Shown here piece by piece: positions 24,431 to 35,811 of a stretch of 64,000 nucleotides of DNA (the first letter of the stretch is position 1; each line of letters begins with the position of its first letter). The stretch is from Nautilus pompilius. Lineage: Eukaryota > Mollusca > Cephalopoda > Nautilida > Nautilidae. The translations under genes and the position numbers were made by a program. Below the pieces are notes generated by a model that did no database searches, had not been told where the DNA came from, and saw only the letters and a list, made by a program, of their open reading frames with translations. The stretch covers positions 265,001-329,000 of the forward strand of contig JACATO010001431.1 of the NCBI GenBank assembly GCA_018389105.1, given 5' to 3'.

Positions 24431-25713
24431 GTGCATGTGTTCCATGATTCCGTATAACTTAAACAATAGATTCGTTGCGTACTTTTTTAAAAAAAAAATA
24501 AAGTATCCAATAAAAATTACAGCAAAGAAAATTTGATAAATTCTAATAAAATGTTTGTTTTTTTCCTCATCATTGTATGTAGGTTTCCGCTTACAGGTGC
24601 GAAATTCCAAACACTAGTAGGTTGGTGTGGCTGGCCCCGATCTCCGCCCAGAGGTCCGTGGCTGCCACTAAAGTATTTTTATAATTACACTCAACCCAGC
24701 AGTGCTCCACCAGGAGCATCTGACCACGGGCTCTCCCCCCCCCATATCTTCTTCCTCACAGAAAACGTTTGGGAAAGAATACTAAACATTTCATCCGAAT
24801 TTTAGAGAGGTCTCCATTCCACACCTTTACTCCAATCCCAGTTTTCAACCGGTTTAGGTAGAAACGGTGTTACGGTTACAGTCCCCCCCCCCCTGGCTAC
24901 TGGCCCCGCGAGGAGGGGGGAACTCGAGCCTCGTTTATTGGAGAAGTCCTTTACTTTTTTGCAGACGTTTTGGAAATGTCTTGGGAACTTATTACTGAAT
25001 AAGAAAACGCCCGACGGGGGGGGGGGGGCGGCGAGTGCCCTGTCCAGCGCTTTGGTACCGGTGGCGGTCCGTCGTCCGCGAAGCCTAGAATTCCCGCAGA
25101 ACACCCGACCACACGAACTCTTACGTCTCTCGCGTTAAAGCCGACGACTTTCCCAACTCGCCCGCCCACGCGTGACCGTCCCCCACCCCCGGGGATCGCC
25201 TCGCGGCCTTCCCTCTCCCGAACGGCTCTGCGCGGCCAACTAAATTATGCCGATAAATTATGAACGCTATGATAATGGGGCATATTTAATGAGATGTCGG
25301 ATTCGGACCGCGACTGCCCCCCCACCTAGCGGCCGCCTCCGTGAGAACTAAGTTATACGTAACTCAGACTTCCCAAAATTTCCAGGCTACAAAAAAAAAA
25401 AAAAAAAAAGAGGGGTGTCTTTAATATCAACAAGCACCTAAACCCCCCTCAATTTCCACGAGAGCGTAATTAACGGGGCCAAAAGCTGTTTTGTTGGGAA
25501 AACAAGAATATTAATTACAGCGAATCGATTTATGGTACAAACATCGTGTTGCGGAAATTCATCTGTCCTACGCTGTCTCTAATTTTAGCCAGGCGAACGC
25601 ATCCGTGCGGTATTATGCCTTTAACGGACGAAGTGTGTGTGTGTTAACATATAGTCGCAGACATTCCGACACTATTAAGACATACGGGTGCTGCCATCAA
25701 ACTGCTCTCCAAA

Positions 25714-25954
25714 ATCTCTCTCTCTCTATCTCCCTCTCCATCTCATCTCTCTCTCTCTCTCTCCATCACATCTCTCTCTCTCCATCTCTACACATCTCTC
25801 TCTCCCTCTCCATCTCTACACATCTCTCTCTCTCTCCATCACATCTCTCTCTCTCTCTCTCCATCTTTACACATCTATCTCCCTCTCCATCTCTACACAT
25901 CTATCTCCCTCTCCAGCTCATCTCTCTCTCTCTCCATCTCTACACATCTACACA

Positions 25955-26020
<66 letters not shown>

Positions 26021-26322
26021 CTCCACCTCATCTCTCTCTCTCTCCATCTCTACACATCTCTCTCTCCCTCTCCATCTATCTCTTTCTTCTCCATCTCTAC
26101 AAATCTCTCTCTCTCTCTATCTCCCTCTCCATCTCTACACATCTCTCTCTCTATCTCTCTATCTCCCTCTCCACCTCATCTCTCTCTCTCCATCTCTACA
26201 CATCTCTCTCTCTCTCTCTCCCTCTCCATCTCATCTCTCTCTCTCTCCATCTCTACAAATCTCTCTCTCTATCTCCCTCTCCATCTCATCTCTCTCTCTC
26301 TCCCTCTCTTCTTAATCTCTAT
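25714..26322. repeat. polypyrimidine block 2 (CT-rich, ~600 bp)
   Basis: CT-rich tract with recurring CCATCTCTACACATCTCTCT units of about 50-70 bp. It ends about 260 bp from the exon at 26586, inside the long intron that follows that exon in the transcript. Confidence 0.95.
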
Positions 26323-26585
26323 CCCACTATTTTTTTTTCCTTCCTCTCTTCTTTTCCCCCGTTTGTTTGAATTTCCGGGAAAAAAAAAGAAACTTAACGA
26401 AACCTACCCGAGAGACTCTCTGTTTATATATATTAGTGCCCGGCTGAAATCAATACGGAAATGAAACTCAGTATTTGCGAATTTTCTCAACGAATTCTTT
26501 GCTTCTTCTGTTTTTTTTTGTTTTTTTTTTTCGTTTTAAGAAAAAGAACAACGATCGGGGGGGTGGTGGGGCCGACTGTACTTAC

Positions 26586-26726
26586 ATTAAAGGCCTTCAG
26601 TCGCTCCGAGTCGAACTCGTGCCCAGAAGGCATCTTCTCGTCCTCTTCATTGTCATCGTCGTCCTCTTCGTCTTTGCCACCTTGTAAATCATCGACGTTG
26701 CCACTCTCGCTCGCCTTCGTCGAACT
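26586..26726 (-). CDS. NOL4: NOL4-family gene, acidic exon before the core
   Basis: This exon encodes 47 residues: SSTKASESGNVDDLQGG, a strongly acidic run (DEEDDDDNEEDE), then HEFDSERLKAFN at the donor AAT|GTAAGT. Vertebrate NOL4 has the same layout, an acidic stretch and then ERLKAFN immediately before MFVRLF, so this is the exon spliced to 13647. The acceptor is a long T-rich tract ending GCAAG. Choosing it gives 141 bp, phase 0 on both sides, consistent with both neighbours. A second AG two bases on would break the phase. The acidic run is conserved in character, not in exact sequence. Confidence 0.88.
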
Positions 26727-27763
26727 CTTGCGGAAAGATTAACAAAAAAGAAGGAAAAAAAAAAAAAGGCCAGGTATAAATGGATGGGTTTTTGCCGACA
26801 TGCGCAGAACGCTGCCGTATATCAAATTAATATCAATGGGAAACGATTTCTCTTCGTTTGGACGGCCGCGCACCGATTACAGGTTATGGATTCGTACGAA
26901 AGCAAATTGAAATGTGCGAAGGTCAGGGGGCGCGTGGCGGTCTTGACCTCTGTGGGTCGTTGTAAATCCGGAAACGGGGAATCACGAAATCGTTGGATTG
27001 GACTTTCTTTTATTTTAAAAAAATAAAATCGGCGCCAGTTCAACTGTTATTAATATTTTTATCTCTTTAATTTAAAGATCCCCCCAGCACTTCTGATAGA
27101 TAAACCCATGACGACGTCTCACCGTCTATTATGGAAATGTTATAAAATAAATTGAAGTGTGTAAATATCTGTGGTTTCTTAAAGCGAGAGCGAGCGAAAA
27201 GAAGCGAAACGAAATACTCGTCATTCCAACTGACTGGAGGATTGACAATTCCATATCGGATGCCATGGTTACTTTGGGTGTTTGTATTTGTTGTTGTCTT
27301 TTTTTTGGTCAAGTTCAGCAGGAATGCTTCGCTAAAGGGGTCTGTGGAAAGTTGAATCAAAAATTATTTTAAAAAAAGACTCGATTATTTAAATCATATC
27401 AGCTGTGGTGGAGCGGGCGGCGGGAGGAAGAAGCTGCCCCCATCCCCCCTTCAGACGTGGGCGTTTTGTGTTGTGCCCCACCAGGGCACTCAGCTTTCCA
27501 GCCAGGTGAACAACACCTGTAAAACTGATCGGTATAATTTATTTTCTCCAGCATAATTTAAGCAGATTCCCGCGATCAATGCACATTAATTACATAGATT
27601 TCATGAAGAAAGTAGCCTAAAACCCACACAGATTCTCCTGCATACATAACAAATTTCGAATTTCAGCTGGAATAATAATACTTACTTCACACACCCCCCC
27701 TTATATTATCCTAAAAGTTACCTGTCGTGTATATATGCATAATAACAAAGCGGAATATCTTAC
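26727..27763. other. 1.0 kb intron
   Basis: Intron between the linker exon and the acidic exon. Its 3' end has a long T-rich pyrimidine tract; nothing else noted. Confidence 0.6.
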
Positions 27764-27970
27764 ATCTAGACTTATCTCGTCGCTCGCTCGCCTTTTCCTC
27801 TCTGTTTTTATCACTTTCTCTTCCAGTCGCTGCGAGCTGGTCTTGTTGCTCATGTTTATCGCTCCGCCCTCATCTTTCAAAGACTCCATTTCGCTCTCCA
27901 TCGTCTCCGTTGCAGCAACGTCGTTCGCCGTTAGAGGGTTTGGTCCTTGTCCATTTTCGAATGCGCTTTC
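27764..27970 (-). CDS. NOL4: NOL4-family gene, upstream linker exon
   Basis: The exon encodes 69 residues that start ESAFENGQGPNPLT and include EMESLKDEGGAINMSNKT and a basic EEKVIKTERKRRASDEISLD. The acceptor is CCCACTTTCCTTTTCAGAG and the donor GAT|GTAAGA. Using the second AG gives 207 bp, phase 0 both sides, matching the exon 1.0 kb downstream. The opening ESAFENG after an upstream ...ADD resembles the DDDSAAESFNG region of vertebrate NOL4, and the lysine/arginine-rich end resembles the charged linker before its acidic stretch. This linker is poorly conserved, so the assignment rests on borders, phase, strand and position. The basic cluster could act as a nuclear localisation signal, which is inference. 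Confidence 0.75.
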
Positions 27971-28590
27971 CTCTGAAAAGGAAAGTGGGTTCCGGTTACG
28001 CGGCTACACGGTACCATATGGCGACGGAGCGCCACTTCGGAACGTCTTCTCCTCGCTCCACCCTTATTCCGCACGGGCTGCTGCTGTGCGCGACACAGAT
28101 CCGGACTCACCCACAAATTACATGTCCTCCGACTTAAACCGTAAAGAATCCCCGAAAGGTAGAAGGCGGAATAATGAGCGAGAGGGACCTGCGAGAAAGC
28201 ATCCAGGAAACCGGTGCCTAGAGCTGCCTCATATCACCGACTTCGAAAAGTCGGATACCAAGTGATGGCAGTTTGTATAGAGCGAAACGGCCCCCGAAAT
28301 CTGTTATTTATCCAAAGCCCGCCTCCCGCCTGCTCGAAAGGTGTGTGAGAAAGATTGATTTTTCACTCACTGACTAATAATACACCCCGACATGGTGTTT
28401 GTTGCCTCTGCGGTGAGCGATCGATACACACTGCCTTTGTCATCGTGACTGTGTCTCGGTAACGCGATCCGATTTGTTCCGCTGCAGATATTTCGGCGAC
28501 CCGGGCCAACACAATAACAAGTGTTTTAGAGCGGACCCGACCGCCAGCGACTTGAAATGTTGCCATGGCAACGTATCTAATTTCCCCCGT

Positions 28591-28606
28591 GCACACACAC
28601 ACACAC

Positions 28607-28641
<35 letters not shown>
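28591..28641. repeat. (CA)n microsatellite
   Basis: CA tract with one GCAC interruption, intronic. Confidence 0.95.
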
Positions 28642-28642
<1 letters not shown>

Positions 28643-30934
28643 TGTAAGAGAGTTGGTCGCGGCGCAGTGTCAGCTGGGACAAAGAGGCAGCACTGGCGGT
28701 GTATCTATAGGTCAGTTTTCTGCCGCGCACTTCATCCGCGATGTTCAAAAGGCCCTAATTGATGTGATACTCGCCCGACGCGCAACACCCATTCATACGC
28801 GGTAAGCCGGTGAACACCGGTGACGTCAGCCGGGCTAGCTCGGCGTTTCCTTGGTGCCATTCGGTACAGTCTCAACTTGATCACCGGCGGCGCTGCGCTT
28901 ACCGGTGCATGGACAAGAAGAACCTGGCAGGCAAAACCGTCCCTCTTCCAGTCGCACGTACACCGCCCCATCCCTTTACAGTCGAGCCTCGCCGGTCGAT
29001 CAATAAACAGATTCTCTCTTCATCTAGGTTTCCCAGCTTAATTATCCTGTATTTGTAGGGAGTCTTACTCAACGTTCTATCCATAACCGCGCACAGTTCG
29101 CTATATTTTCTGGCGTATTATATAGCAGGAGATACTTTCTGTAATTAAAAGAAGGCAAAAGAAAAGGGAAGACGGCGGAAGAAGCCGCCGCCTGGGTTCT
29201 CCTTGAATCTAAAAACAGGCCGACCGTTCTGTTTGCCGAACCGGCTCGGGCTAAGGGGGAAGGAGTTCACGAAATCTTATTAAGCTTTCTACAACTGGGG
29301 GAAAAAAACACAGGACGGGGGTGCTGGAACGTTAGAGGATCTTAAGCCACAATAAAACAAAGTTCGACATTTAGAAATAAACGCCAGCAATCTAACTGGG
29401 CAAGAGCGCGAGTGCGTGTTTCAATTTACAGGAAGATTGCAGAAAGAAAAAAACATACTGGAAGCGGATCGATTCGTTGCCGTATTGTGCAAATGCTTGG
29501 TGCCTAATACCTGTTATCTACCGCCAAGGTTTTAGATTTCTCCCCCAAATTCATTCTCCAAAAAGCACCTTCTGAAACTGCTTTGACGGCCGATTTAAAG
29601 AACTCATTTAAGAAACAATTAACTGGAGCTGACACTGCGAGTTTGTAAGAAAAGGGGGTAACAGCCGGGTGTAAGTGTAAAACGTTTAAGCGTACTTTTA
29701 AATATAACTCGACAGTTTTGAACAGCTAAGAGTGCAAACAACCCTTCGTGGGACTTAGCTGGTGGCTGGAGAGCTGATTACCGATCAGAAATAACCACGT
29801 GGGTGCATCGACAAGCGAGGGCTGCAAGTATCCACGGCGACGATCGTAGACAGTAATAACTCTTCAGATGTATTTCGGGCGTAACGTTGCGCGGACCGTG
29901 GAGAACATGACCATTCCTATCTGCAGCAAAGAGAAAATCCACAAACCGTTGGCCGATACACAACCTTCTAAAAGTAATCCGACCGACACATCGGTGATCC
30001 TATTACAAATGCAGGAGATATGGCCACTGACATTGGTCCAGTGGCAAGAAAATGATCTTGCAGCATCCACGCATATAATTGTTTCGTTTAGCGTCCTGGA
30101 AACAGGGGAATCAACAGCTCCTCATGAATTGTACAGGCGACCACAAAAAGCCATTTGGCTCTGAAAATTGTCGTTAATAGCATCACGATCTAGGACGCTG
30201 CTGAGAAATGAACCCTGGCTATTCAGCTGTCTGTCAAAATCTTTGATAATCTTTAAGTTAACGATAAACATTTCCACAGATTCAGCATCCTCGTAAAAGT
30301 ATCCCTTACTTTGTGTACGCAAGACAATCACGAAGAGAATGAAATTACCATCCAACCAGGAGATATGCATAGCGTGTCCTTCGGATATTGCTGCCATCTC
30401 TTTGTCGGCGGATGGCTTTGTACGACACCTGATCTTCTCAGCAGTTTGGAGGTACTACGACTATATCTGACACGATCCTGCAGAAAGAGGGTTCCTTGCG
30501 GTGAGGTACCTCTGGTTCTCTGTACCTAAGTCACCTGCGATGCGGTGACGCGCACCTGTTGAGACCGGTTGGGCAGCTTTCGAGAAAGTCGACAGTTCGG
30601 TCTTACAGTTGCGCTGGGGCAATAAAGGACGCTAGAGGAGATTACTGTAGCAATAGATTTCTGCCCTCTGGAATTGCACGACCAAAAAACAAAACTCCCC
30701 CGTATCCCTTTTCCATATCGCGAGCTTTCGCGCGAGACTGAAACTTTAACGGTTCAAACGCGAATGAGGCCACGGCATGAGTCTGTTGGCTGAGAGTGAC
30801 GTCCGCGCACCTGCCAGAGTTCATCTCCGTCAGTGAACAGAGTGCATGATGCGAAAGCGAAACTTTGATGCGTAACTTAGTACGCATAAGAAGTAATGGC
30901 AATTAGTAATTTTGATGATTTTAACAAACGTCAG

Positions 30935-31010
30935 TCACACACACACACACACACACACACCACACACACACACAACACACACACACACAACACACACACA
31001 CACACACACA
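30935..31010. repeat. (CA)n microsatellite
   Basis: CA tract broken by three irregular units, intronic. Confidence 0.95.
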
Positions 31011-31184
31011 GACACTCACGCGCACGCGTTCACCGGGCGCCATAACCATAAACTCGGACAATGAGACGTCTCTCATATATTCCGTTAGCCTATGACTTCC
31101 AGGAAATGTACAGGTGATAAAACGCTACAGCCCTTTGTTGTTTCCTATACCAATTCAGTTCTTGCAGTGGGAATAACGCTGGCG

Positions 31185-31290
31185 AGGAAGTGTATTTCTC
31201 CTACCCCGCGCGATTCGAACCCTGGCTCTCAGCCAGAGGTGACTGCCAGCCGTTCCCGTTTTTTGCTTAACCACCGTATTAACGTATATT
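31185..31290 (-). mobile_element. SINE-like tRNA head
   Basis: On the minus strand a B box, GGGTTCGAATCGCG, follows TACGGTGGTTAAGC and a serine/leucine-type long-arm-like spacer. The element borders are unclear and no cloverleaf closes. It is probably an old SINE head within the intron. Confidence 0.35.
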
Positions 31291-31699
31291 CGACACCTTA
31301 GCAATTAAAATACACAATCATTAAGTCATAAAGCGCCCAGATTCTTTTCGCAACTATTCTGGTGTGGTCTTTTCTTTTTTTAGGACAGTGTAAGTGATTT
31401 ACTATGCACACATCCTGTAGTAACACAAGTACTTGTTTGTGATTAGGTAAAATGTGCTCCAGGACAGGAACCTAGAACTGAAAAACGAACTTCCGACATT
31501 GCACTTCAAAAGACTGGGGTCGTTTTCAACTCGCAAAAGTTTTCGTAAGTGGGAGATGATACTTCTCAGTCGGCAGGACGATTAACAACAACGACAAACA
31601 AACAAACAGCCACACGGCTACAGTTAGAAAAAAAAAAAGAAGACAAAAAGATATTAAGGAGCAATTAGCACAAAATCAAACGGCTTTTTTTATCAACGG

Positions 31700-32210
31700 A
31701 TAATTAGCAGCTGACAACGGTTAGACTGCACAAATCTCTAATAGTCGCCATCAAAAGGCGTTTGAAAGAGGCTGGCTTGACTCGTCTAGTAGCCGCCTGT
31801 AAGCCCCCCCCTCAGACGTACATAAAAGGGCTAGTTGATTGGTCAGCGGAGCATCAACATTACGCAATTCAACAATGGTAAAAGGTATTATGATCGGATA
31901 AGACCCAATTTGAAATCTTTGGCTCGAAGAAAAGACAACTCGTCCAAGAAAGACCAAAGAAAGATCCAGTCAGGGTTATGTGGTGCGCTGAGTTAAGCTT
32001 CCGATGAATGGGGTTGTTTCAGTGGTTCTCGAGTTGGGAAGTTAATCAAAATCGATGGAATTCCCACAAAGGGAAAGTAAGTTGCAATTTTAAGGCTTGA
32101 CGTTATACTTTCCGGGCATCGATTAAATAGGCCCTGGTTTTATCGTGCTCCAAGACAATGGTCCCTAAACTCAATGCAACCCTCGAAAAGAAGGGAATGG
32201 AATGCAGATA
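31700..32210 (+). pseudogene. Tc1/mariner-like transposase relic
   Basis: Successive frames give a recognisable Tc1-family transposase in order. First comes a helix-turn-helix end (IKRRLKEAGLTR), then KGLVDWSAEHQHYAIQQW, then SDKTQFEIFGSKKRQLV (first catalytic Asp; the preceding Trp codon is now TGA). WGCFSGSRVGKLIKIDGIP and FIVLQDNGP (second catalytic Asp) follow. Stops and frame changes break it at several points, so it is dead. The third catalytic segment was not found. The N-terminal half and terminal inverted repeats are not visible. It lies in a NOL4-family intron in the opposite orientation to the gene. Confidence 0.75.
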
Positions 32211-33282
32211 ATAATGAATTTTCCGCCTCAATCAATAGATCTCAGCACATGAGCTCATCTGGTATGAACCAAGAGTTAGGAATAAGGAGCCAACTAATTC
32301 TACATTTGCGAAATGACAAGTGTGGAAAGGAATCTTTGTCTTCTGAGTACGTGGGGAGATTAATAGCTTGGATACGAGAGCCGTGTAAAAACAGTCGTGA
32401 AACAAACAAAAAAAAAGATATTTTAAAGTAACTACATCTGGGTTGGGTTAAAGTTTCACCATGAACCTGTTGAGACATTTTTAATTTATGCATTTTCAAA
32501 CAACCGTATACGCTAATGCAGATGCAACTGCAGGAGAAATCAACGTATGGAACGGGTAGTGGCAGGTGTATTATAATCGGCGATTCCAGAAAAAATTCCA
32601 CATTAAACTTTTCGAAGCTTCCCGGTGTTTCTATTAAAGGCCGCACTGTTGTCATTTGCCTGAAGCCAATCTGTCGTTCGTGGCACCGAGTGGGGGAGAA
32701 TGCAGAGCGCGCGGCCGAGATGGGTGTTGCACATTTATCGACGTCCAAAACCTAACGGTACTGACCAACTCGAGCCCTGCGACGTAGAGGCCACATCTCT
32801 TTCCAGCACCAGTGGTAGGTTTAGCTTTTCGTTCCGTCGCCGGGCTGATGAGTTTATTCACGGTTGACTTAAAACTAAAGAAACGGAAAGACGGAAAGAA
32901 GCCAAGATGTATACGCAATTTTGGGCCGTACGTCAAAGTCGAGGAAATTAAGACAATCTGGAAGAATATCACAAATGCAAACCTTTCTACCCTGGAGAAC
33001 TGTGGCTAAAAGTAATTAAGAGAAGTTGAATTAAAAATAAACAAGCTAATTATACACCTTTAATTTTGATGGATGGCCATTGGGGACCGAGACTCGGCTT
33101 GGTGAATTTTCCGCACCATGGTTTTCTATCGTTCTTCCTTAATAGTCCATCGGCGTGAGGGTGTATTCTGGGTATACCTGGATCCTGCAGCTGAGCACTT
33201 CCCCCTAACCTTTGTGGTAGTTCTGGGAGTCTGTCACATCTATTACATCTCCCCCCCCCCACTCGCCGCAGCAAAATCTTAC

Positions 33283-33410
33283 ATCATCGGCAACCGTTGT
33301 GTCCAGAGGCGATCTGAATTTCTGACAATAGCTGCTCTCCAAAGGCAGTGATTGGTCAAATGAAGTTCTGTCACTTTCCAAACCCAGTAACTGTCCAATC
33401 GATTTTTCCT
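33283..33410 (-). CDS. NOL4: probable NOL4-family exon
   Basis: An open frame ends at a strong donor, GCCGATGAT|GTAAGA, in phase 0, and so joins the exon at 27970 to give ...TTVADD|ESAFENG. It encodes about 42 residues: EEKSIGQLLGLESDRTSF, a DQSLPLESSYCQKF segment and RSPLDTTVADD. Two acceptors are possible. TTCACCAG gives a start at 33410 and a phase-1 upstream intron; TTCAG gives a start at 33418, three more residues and phase 2. Upstream in the intron is a (TG)n run at 33434-33467. Vertebrate NOL4 has an equally variable serine-rich segment here ending DDDS. There is no alternative strong donor nearby. Confidence 0.62.
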
Positions 33411-33433
33411 CTGGTGAACTGAACGTTAAGGGG

Positions 33434-33467
33434 ACACACACACACACACACACACACACAACACACA
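33434..33467. repeat. (CA)n, read as (TG)n before a splice acceptor
   Basis: In the transcript this is a (TG)n run that ends 15-23 bases before the two candidate acceptors of the 33.3 kb exon, taking the place of the usual pyrimidine tract apart from a short CCCCTT. Confidence 0.9.
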
Positions 33468-35625
33468 AATCAAACAAAAGAAGTGGAAACTTTCGTACAG
33501 ACTGAGACATTTCCGTAGGACTTATTCTTCTATTTCTTCTCACAAGTTTTTCCCATTGCTTCCCTCAGTGCCAAGTTGTCGTAGAAGGGAAACAATGCAT
33601 ACAATACATTTATCAATGTGTCGGGCTTTTGCGAAAGTGGAATCGTTTGTAAGATTCGGCCAACACGGGCAGATTATCTACTTCAGGTATCGAGAAGGAA
33701 GCACGTAGCCATGAGATGCAGAAGGTGGAAATTTCTTACTTAGAAGTGACCCAACACTGCACACCTGCAGTGGGCTGTGCAGCTGATAGACTACGCCCGA
33801 ATTAACAGGTCTTTCCTCGTGTAGGCGTTACTGGAAACAAACGACCCCCAAAACGGCAATTCTGTTCTTAATCGTCCCACTTTTTTTCTGCAAGGGAAGT
33901 GTTTCCAAATACACCGTGAAGTAAAGCTACTAGGCAGCCTAGAATAATCCAGCGACTCCTAATTTTCAATTACCGGAAAAATTACCATTTAAGTTTAAAT
34001 TTTCTGTTCAACAAAAATAAATAAATAATCTAATAATCTAGTTGCAACGACTAACAGGTAAAAACATAAGAACAAATGAAATATGCTCACACAGGTATAC
34101 GTATTCTAAAAAAATAGAGTAAAAATGAAGAATAGGGTATAAGCTGTATGAAATAAAATACTAATAATAGTAAGTTTAGTATTAAAATAAGATAATTTAT
34201 TAGAATTTTCATAATTTATTCATTATATCAATATTTTTAATCTAGTGAGAAATACAGAAAAGAACAATGTTTGTTAACAGTAAAAGCTAATAATCAACGT
34301 TATATATAAATATGTAAAACCCAAAACCAGGTGTTAACAGTTATACCCATTGTCTCTAACCGTAGGGACTTAGAACAAAAAGTTTTTCTTCTGAAATAAC
34401 AAATTCTAGTCTTTCTAAAAGCAGACTTAAACTGATGTTTGCTCGTCGATGGTCTCCCACCAACGTATCAGAGTATTACTCTCATGATCCTCCCAAGAGA
34501 CGGCGAGATTCATTCTTAGTAACTCTAATGTTGGTTCAATGCTTTTCAAAAGCATCTCAGTGATGCTGGGAATAGGGCTGCTCCAACGCATATTTTTCTG
34601 TCTTGGATGCATTTTGAACATTCCCGGAGACATCTTTCAACAGCTTCAGCCATGCTGCAAATGGAGCATGTCTTTGAAATGCCCACTTTTACCCTACGAA
34701 CATGGGGTGTTCAGGAGACACATTATCTCGGACTGCAACGCGTTCGCCACGAGAAGATTAAAGTAAGCAACGTGTGACTCAGTCTTAAGCAAATTCCATA
34801 CGGCATTAACGACTGCAGTACCTTGTAAAACGCGCACAAACAGAAATGCGGCGTAGATCCCAAGGCGACTATCGTCTGAGAAATACTTAAAGCGTCTCTG
34901 TGGCTTCGTATAATACTGGTTCGCATAGAAGGAAACCAAGTGCAAATATATGTTAATAAAGACCGCGGTTTTACAGCAAGTAGTTCGCGATGAACTGCTG
35001 ATGTGGATTCTACAAGTGTTGCTCGCCACGTACACATGATCAGCTATCCACCATTGCTTTTGGAAGAAATTCTAACGAGAGGTAGAAAAGAAGAACTCGC
35101 AGCTTTAAAAGCCCGTAAAGCTTTTACACAAGAGACTGTTTTTTTTTAAAGTTACGGGTGTATGAACAAGCTACCAGTAGGAAGGAGTTGCTAAAAGTCG
35201 GCTTAGAAGCCAGGCAAACAAAAATTTTACGAAACATTATAAAAGGAATCTTAAAAAACAAAAAAACAATGCAATTAATATCTGTGGGTTCCCCTTTTTT
35301 TACTCTTAACGAAAGCGTGCACGCGAATAATTCGATAATTTGTGACTGGTAGTGTATTGTCGAGAATAGCCAGAGAACTCAGGCCCAGTCAAAGTCTCTT
35401 ATTAATATACGTTGTATGTACACAATACATTAGAAAATAAGATCCGTTAAAACGTGGAGTTGCCGTACTCTACTTTCAGTTTCAAAGGATAAGTGCTTCG
35501 AGCGCGTGCAGTCTGGCATCGTCTAATTCAGCTGAGTTGCCAATGCACAAGAAAAAGTTGGGAAAACGCTCGGTTGATCAAATAACATCAACATCATTGG
35601 TGTCAGTCACGTGCTCGGATTTTAC
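33468..35625. other. intron with a LINE tail
   Basis: Unique AT-rich sequence apart from the LINE remnant at 34.4 kb. Two overlapping minus frames at 34.7-35.0 kb were not recognised. Confidence 0.45.
34430..34700 (-). mobile_element. LINE 3'-end remnant, copy 1
   Basis: The minus strand encodes a degenerate zinc-knuckle-like tail, CSICSMAEAVERCLRECSKC followed by IQDRK, the type found at the end of the ORF2 of several non-LTR retrotransposon clades (C..C...A...EH.L..CP). It shares the tail with the copy at 61.2 kb, and below it the DNA also matches: TACTCTCATGATCCTC here against TACTCTCATAATCCTC there. The coding frame is broken soon after. No reverse-transcriptase domain was recognised on its 5' side. 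Confidence 0.5.
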
Positions 35626-35811
35626 TAATCTCGCCATCAGCGCTGCTTGACATTATCATCACCGGAATGGCGTCTGTTTGTGACGGCGACGGACTGTAGA
35701 CGAGATCGGGCCTTTCAGAGTAATGAAACCATCCATTTACTGGAGATACGTTCAGAGAATCAGACATGGATGCGTTTTCTGCGGCAATCTCTAACGACGG
35801 CACGAGAATCC
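35626..35811 (-). CDS. candidate 5' exon of the NOL4-family gene
   Basis: After an acceptor reading ACACATTTTCAG an open frame encodes about 61 residues, including ILVPSLEIAAENASMSDSLN, a VSPVNGWFHYSERPD segment and PSPSQTDAIPVMIMSSSADG. MSDSLNVSPVN loosely resembles a MSDSTRMSAVN segment of vertebrate NOL4 that lies upstream of the region in the 33.3 kb exon. The exon starts in phase 1 and, with the weak donor ATTA|GTAAAA, ends in phase 1, which fits the 33410 acceptor. It is also phase-compatible with the candidate first exon at 47340. The donor is poor and similarity is by eye, so this may be a chance frame. Confidence 0.32.

Larger units (their letters stand above)
22893..26585. other. 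long intron between and after the polypyrimidine/polypurine blocks
   Basis: Outside the listed tracts, 24.6-25.7 kb is GC- and CpG-rich with homopolymer C and G runs. No exon was recognised. Confidence 0.5.
27971..33282. other. 5.3 kb intron with transposon relics
   Basis: Holds two CA tracts, a tRNA-like head and a Tc1-like relic, listed separately. At 29864-30397 two minus-strand frames lie in the same phase, broken by a TGA, with an acceptor-like CCCCTGTTTCCAG between them; no domain recognised. The rest is unique. Confidence 0.45.

Noticed and set aside
23528-24610. 360-codon minus-strand frame, the longest of the window
   Set aside because: Its middle is only Ser/Leu repeats read from the GA/GATA block; ends are unrelated to any protein.
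25605-26464. Two long plus-strand frames of Ser/Leu/His/Thr repeats
   Set aside because: Both are frames of the same CT/ACAC tandem repeat, with no unique domain.
26461-26742. 93-codon plus frame
   Set aside because: Antisense shadow of the acidic NOL4 exon.
27735-28265. 176-codon plus frame
   Set aside because: It is antisense to the NOL4-family linker exon, whose splice borders and phase are convincing.
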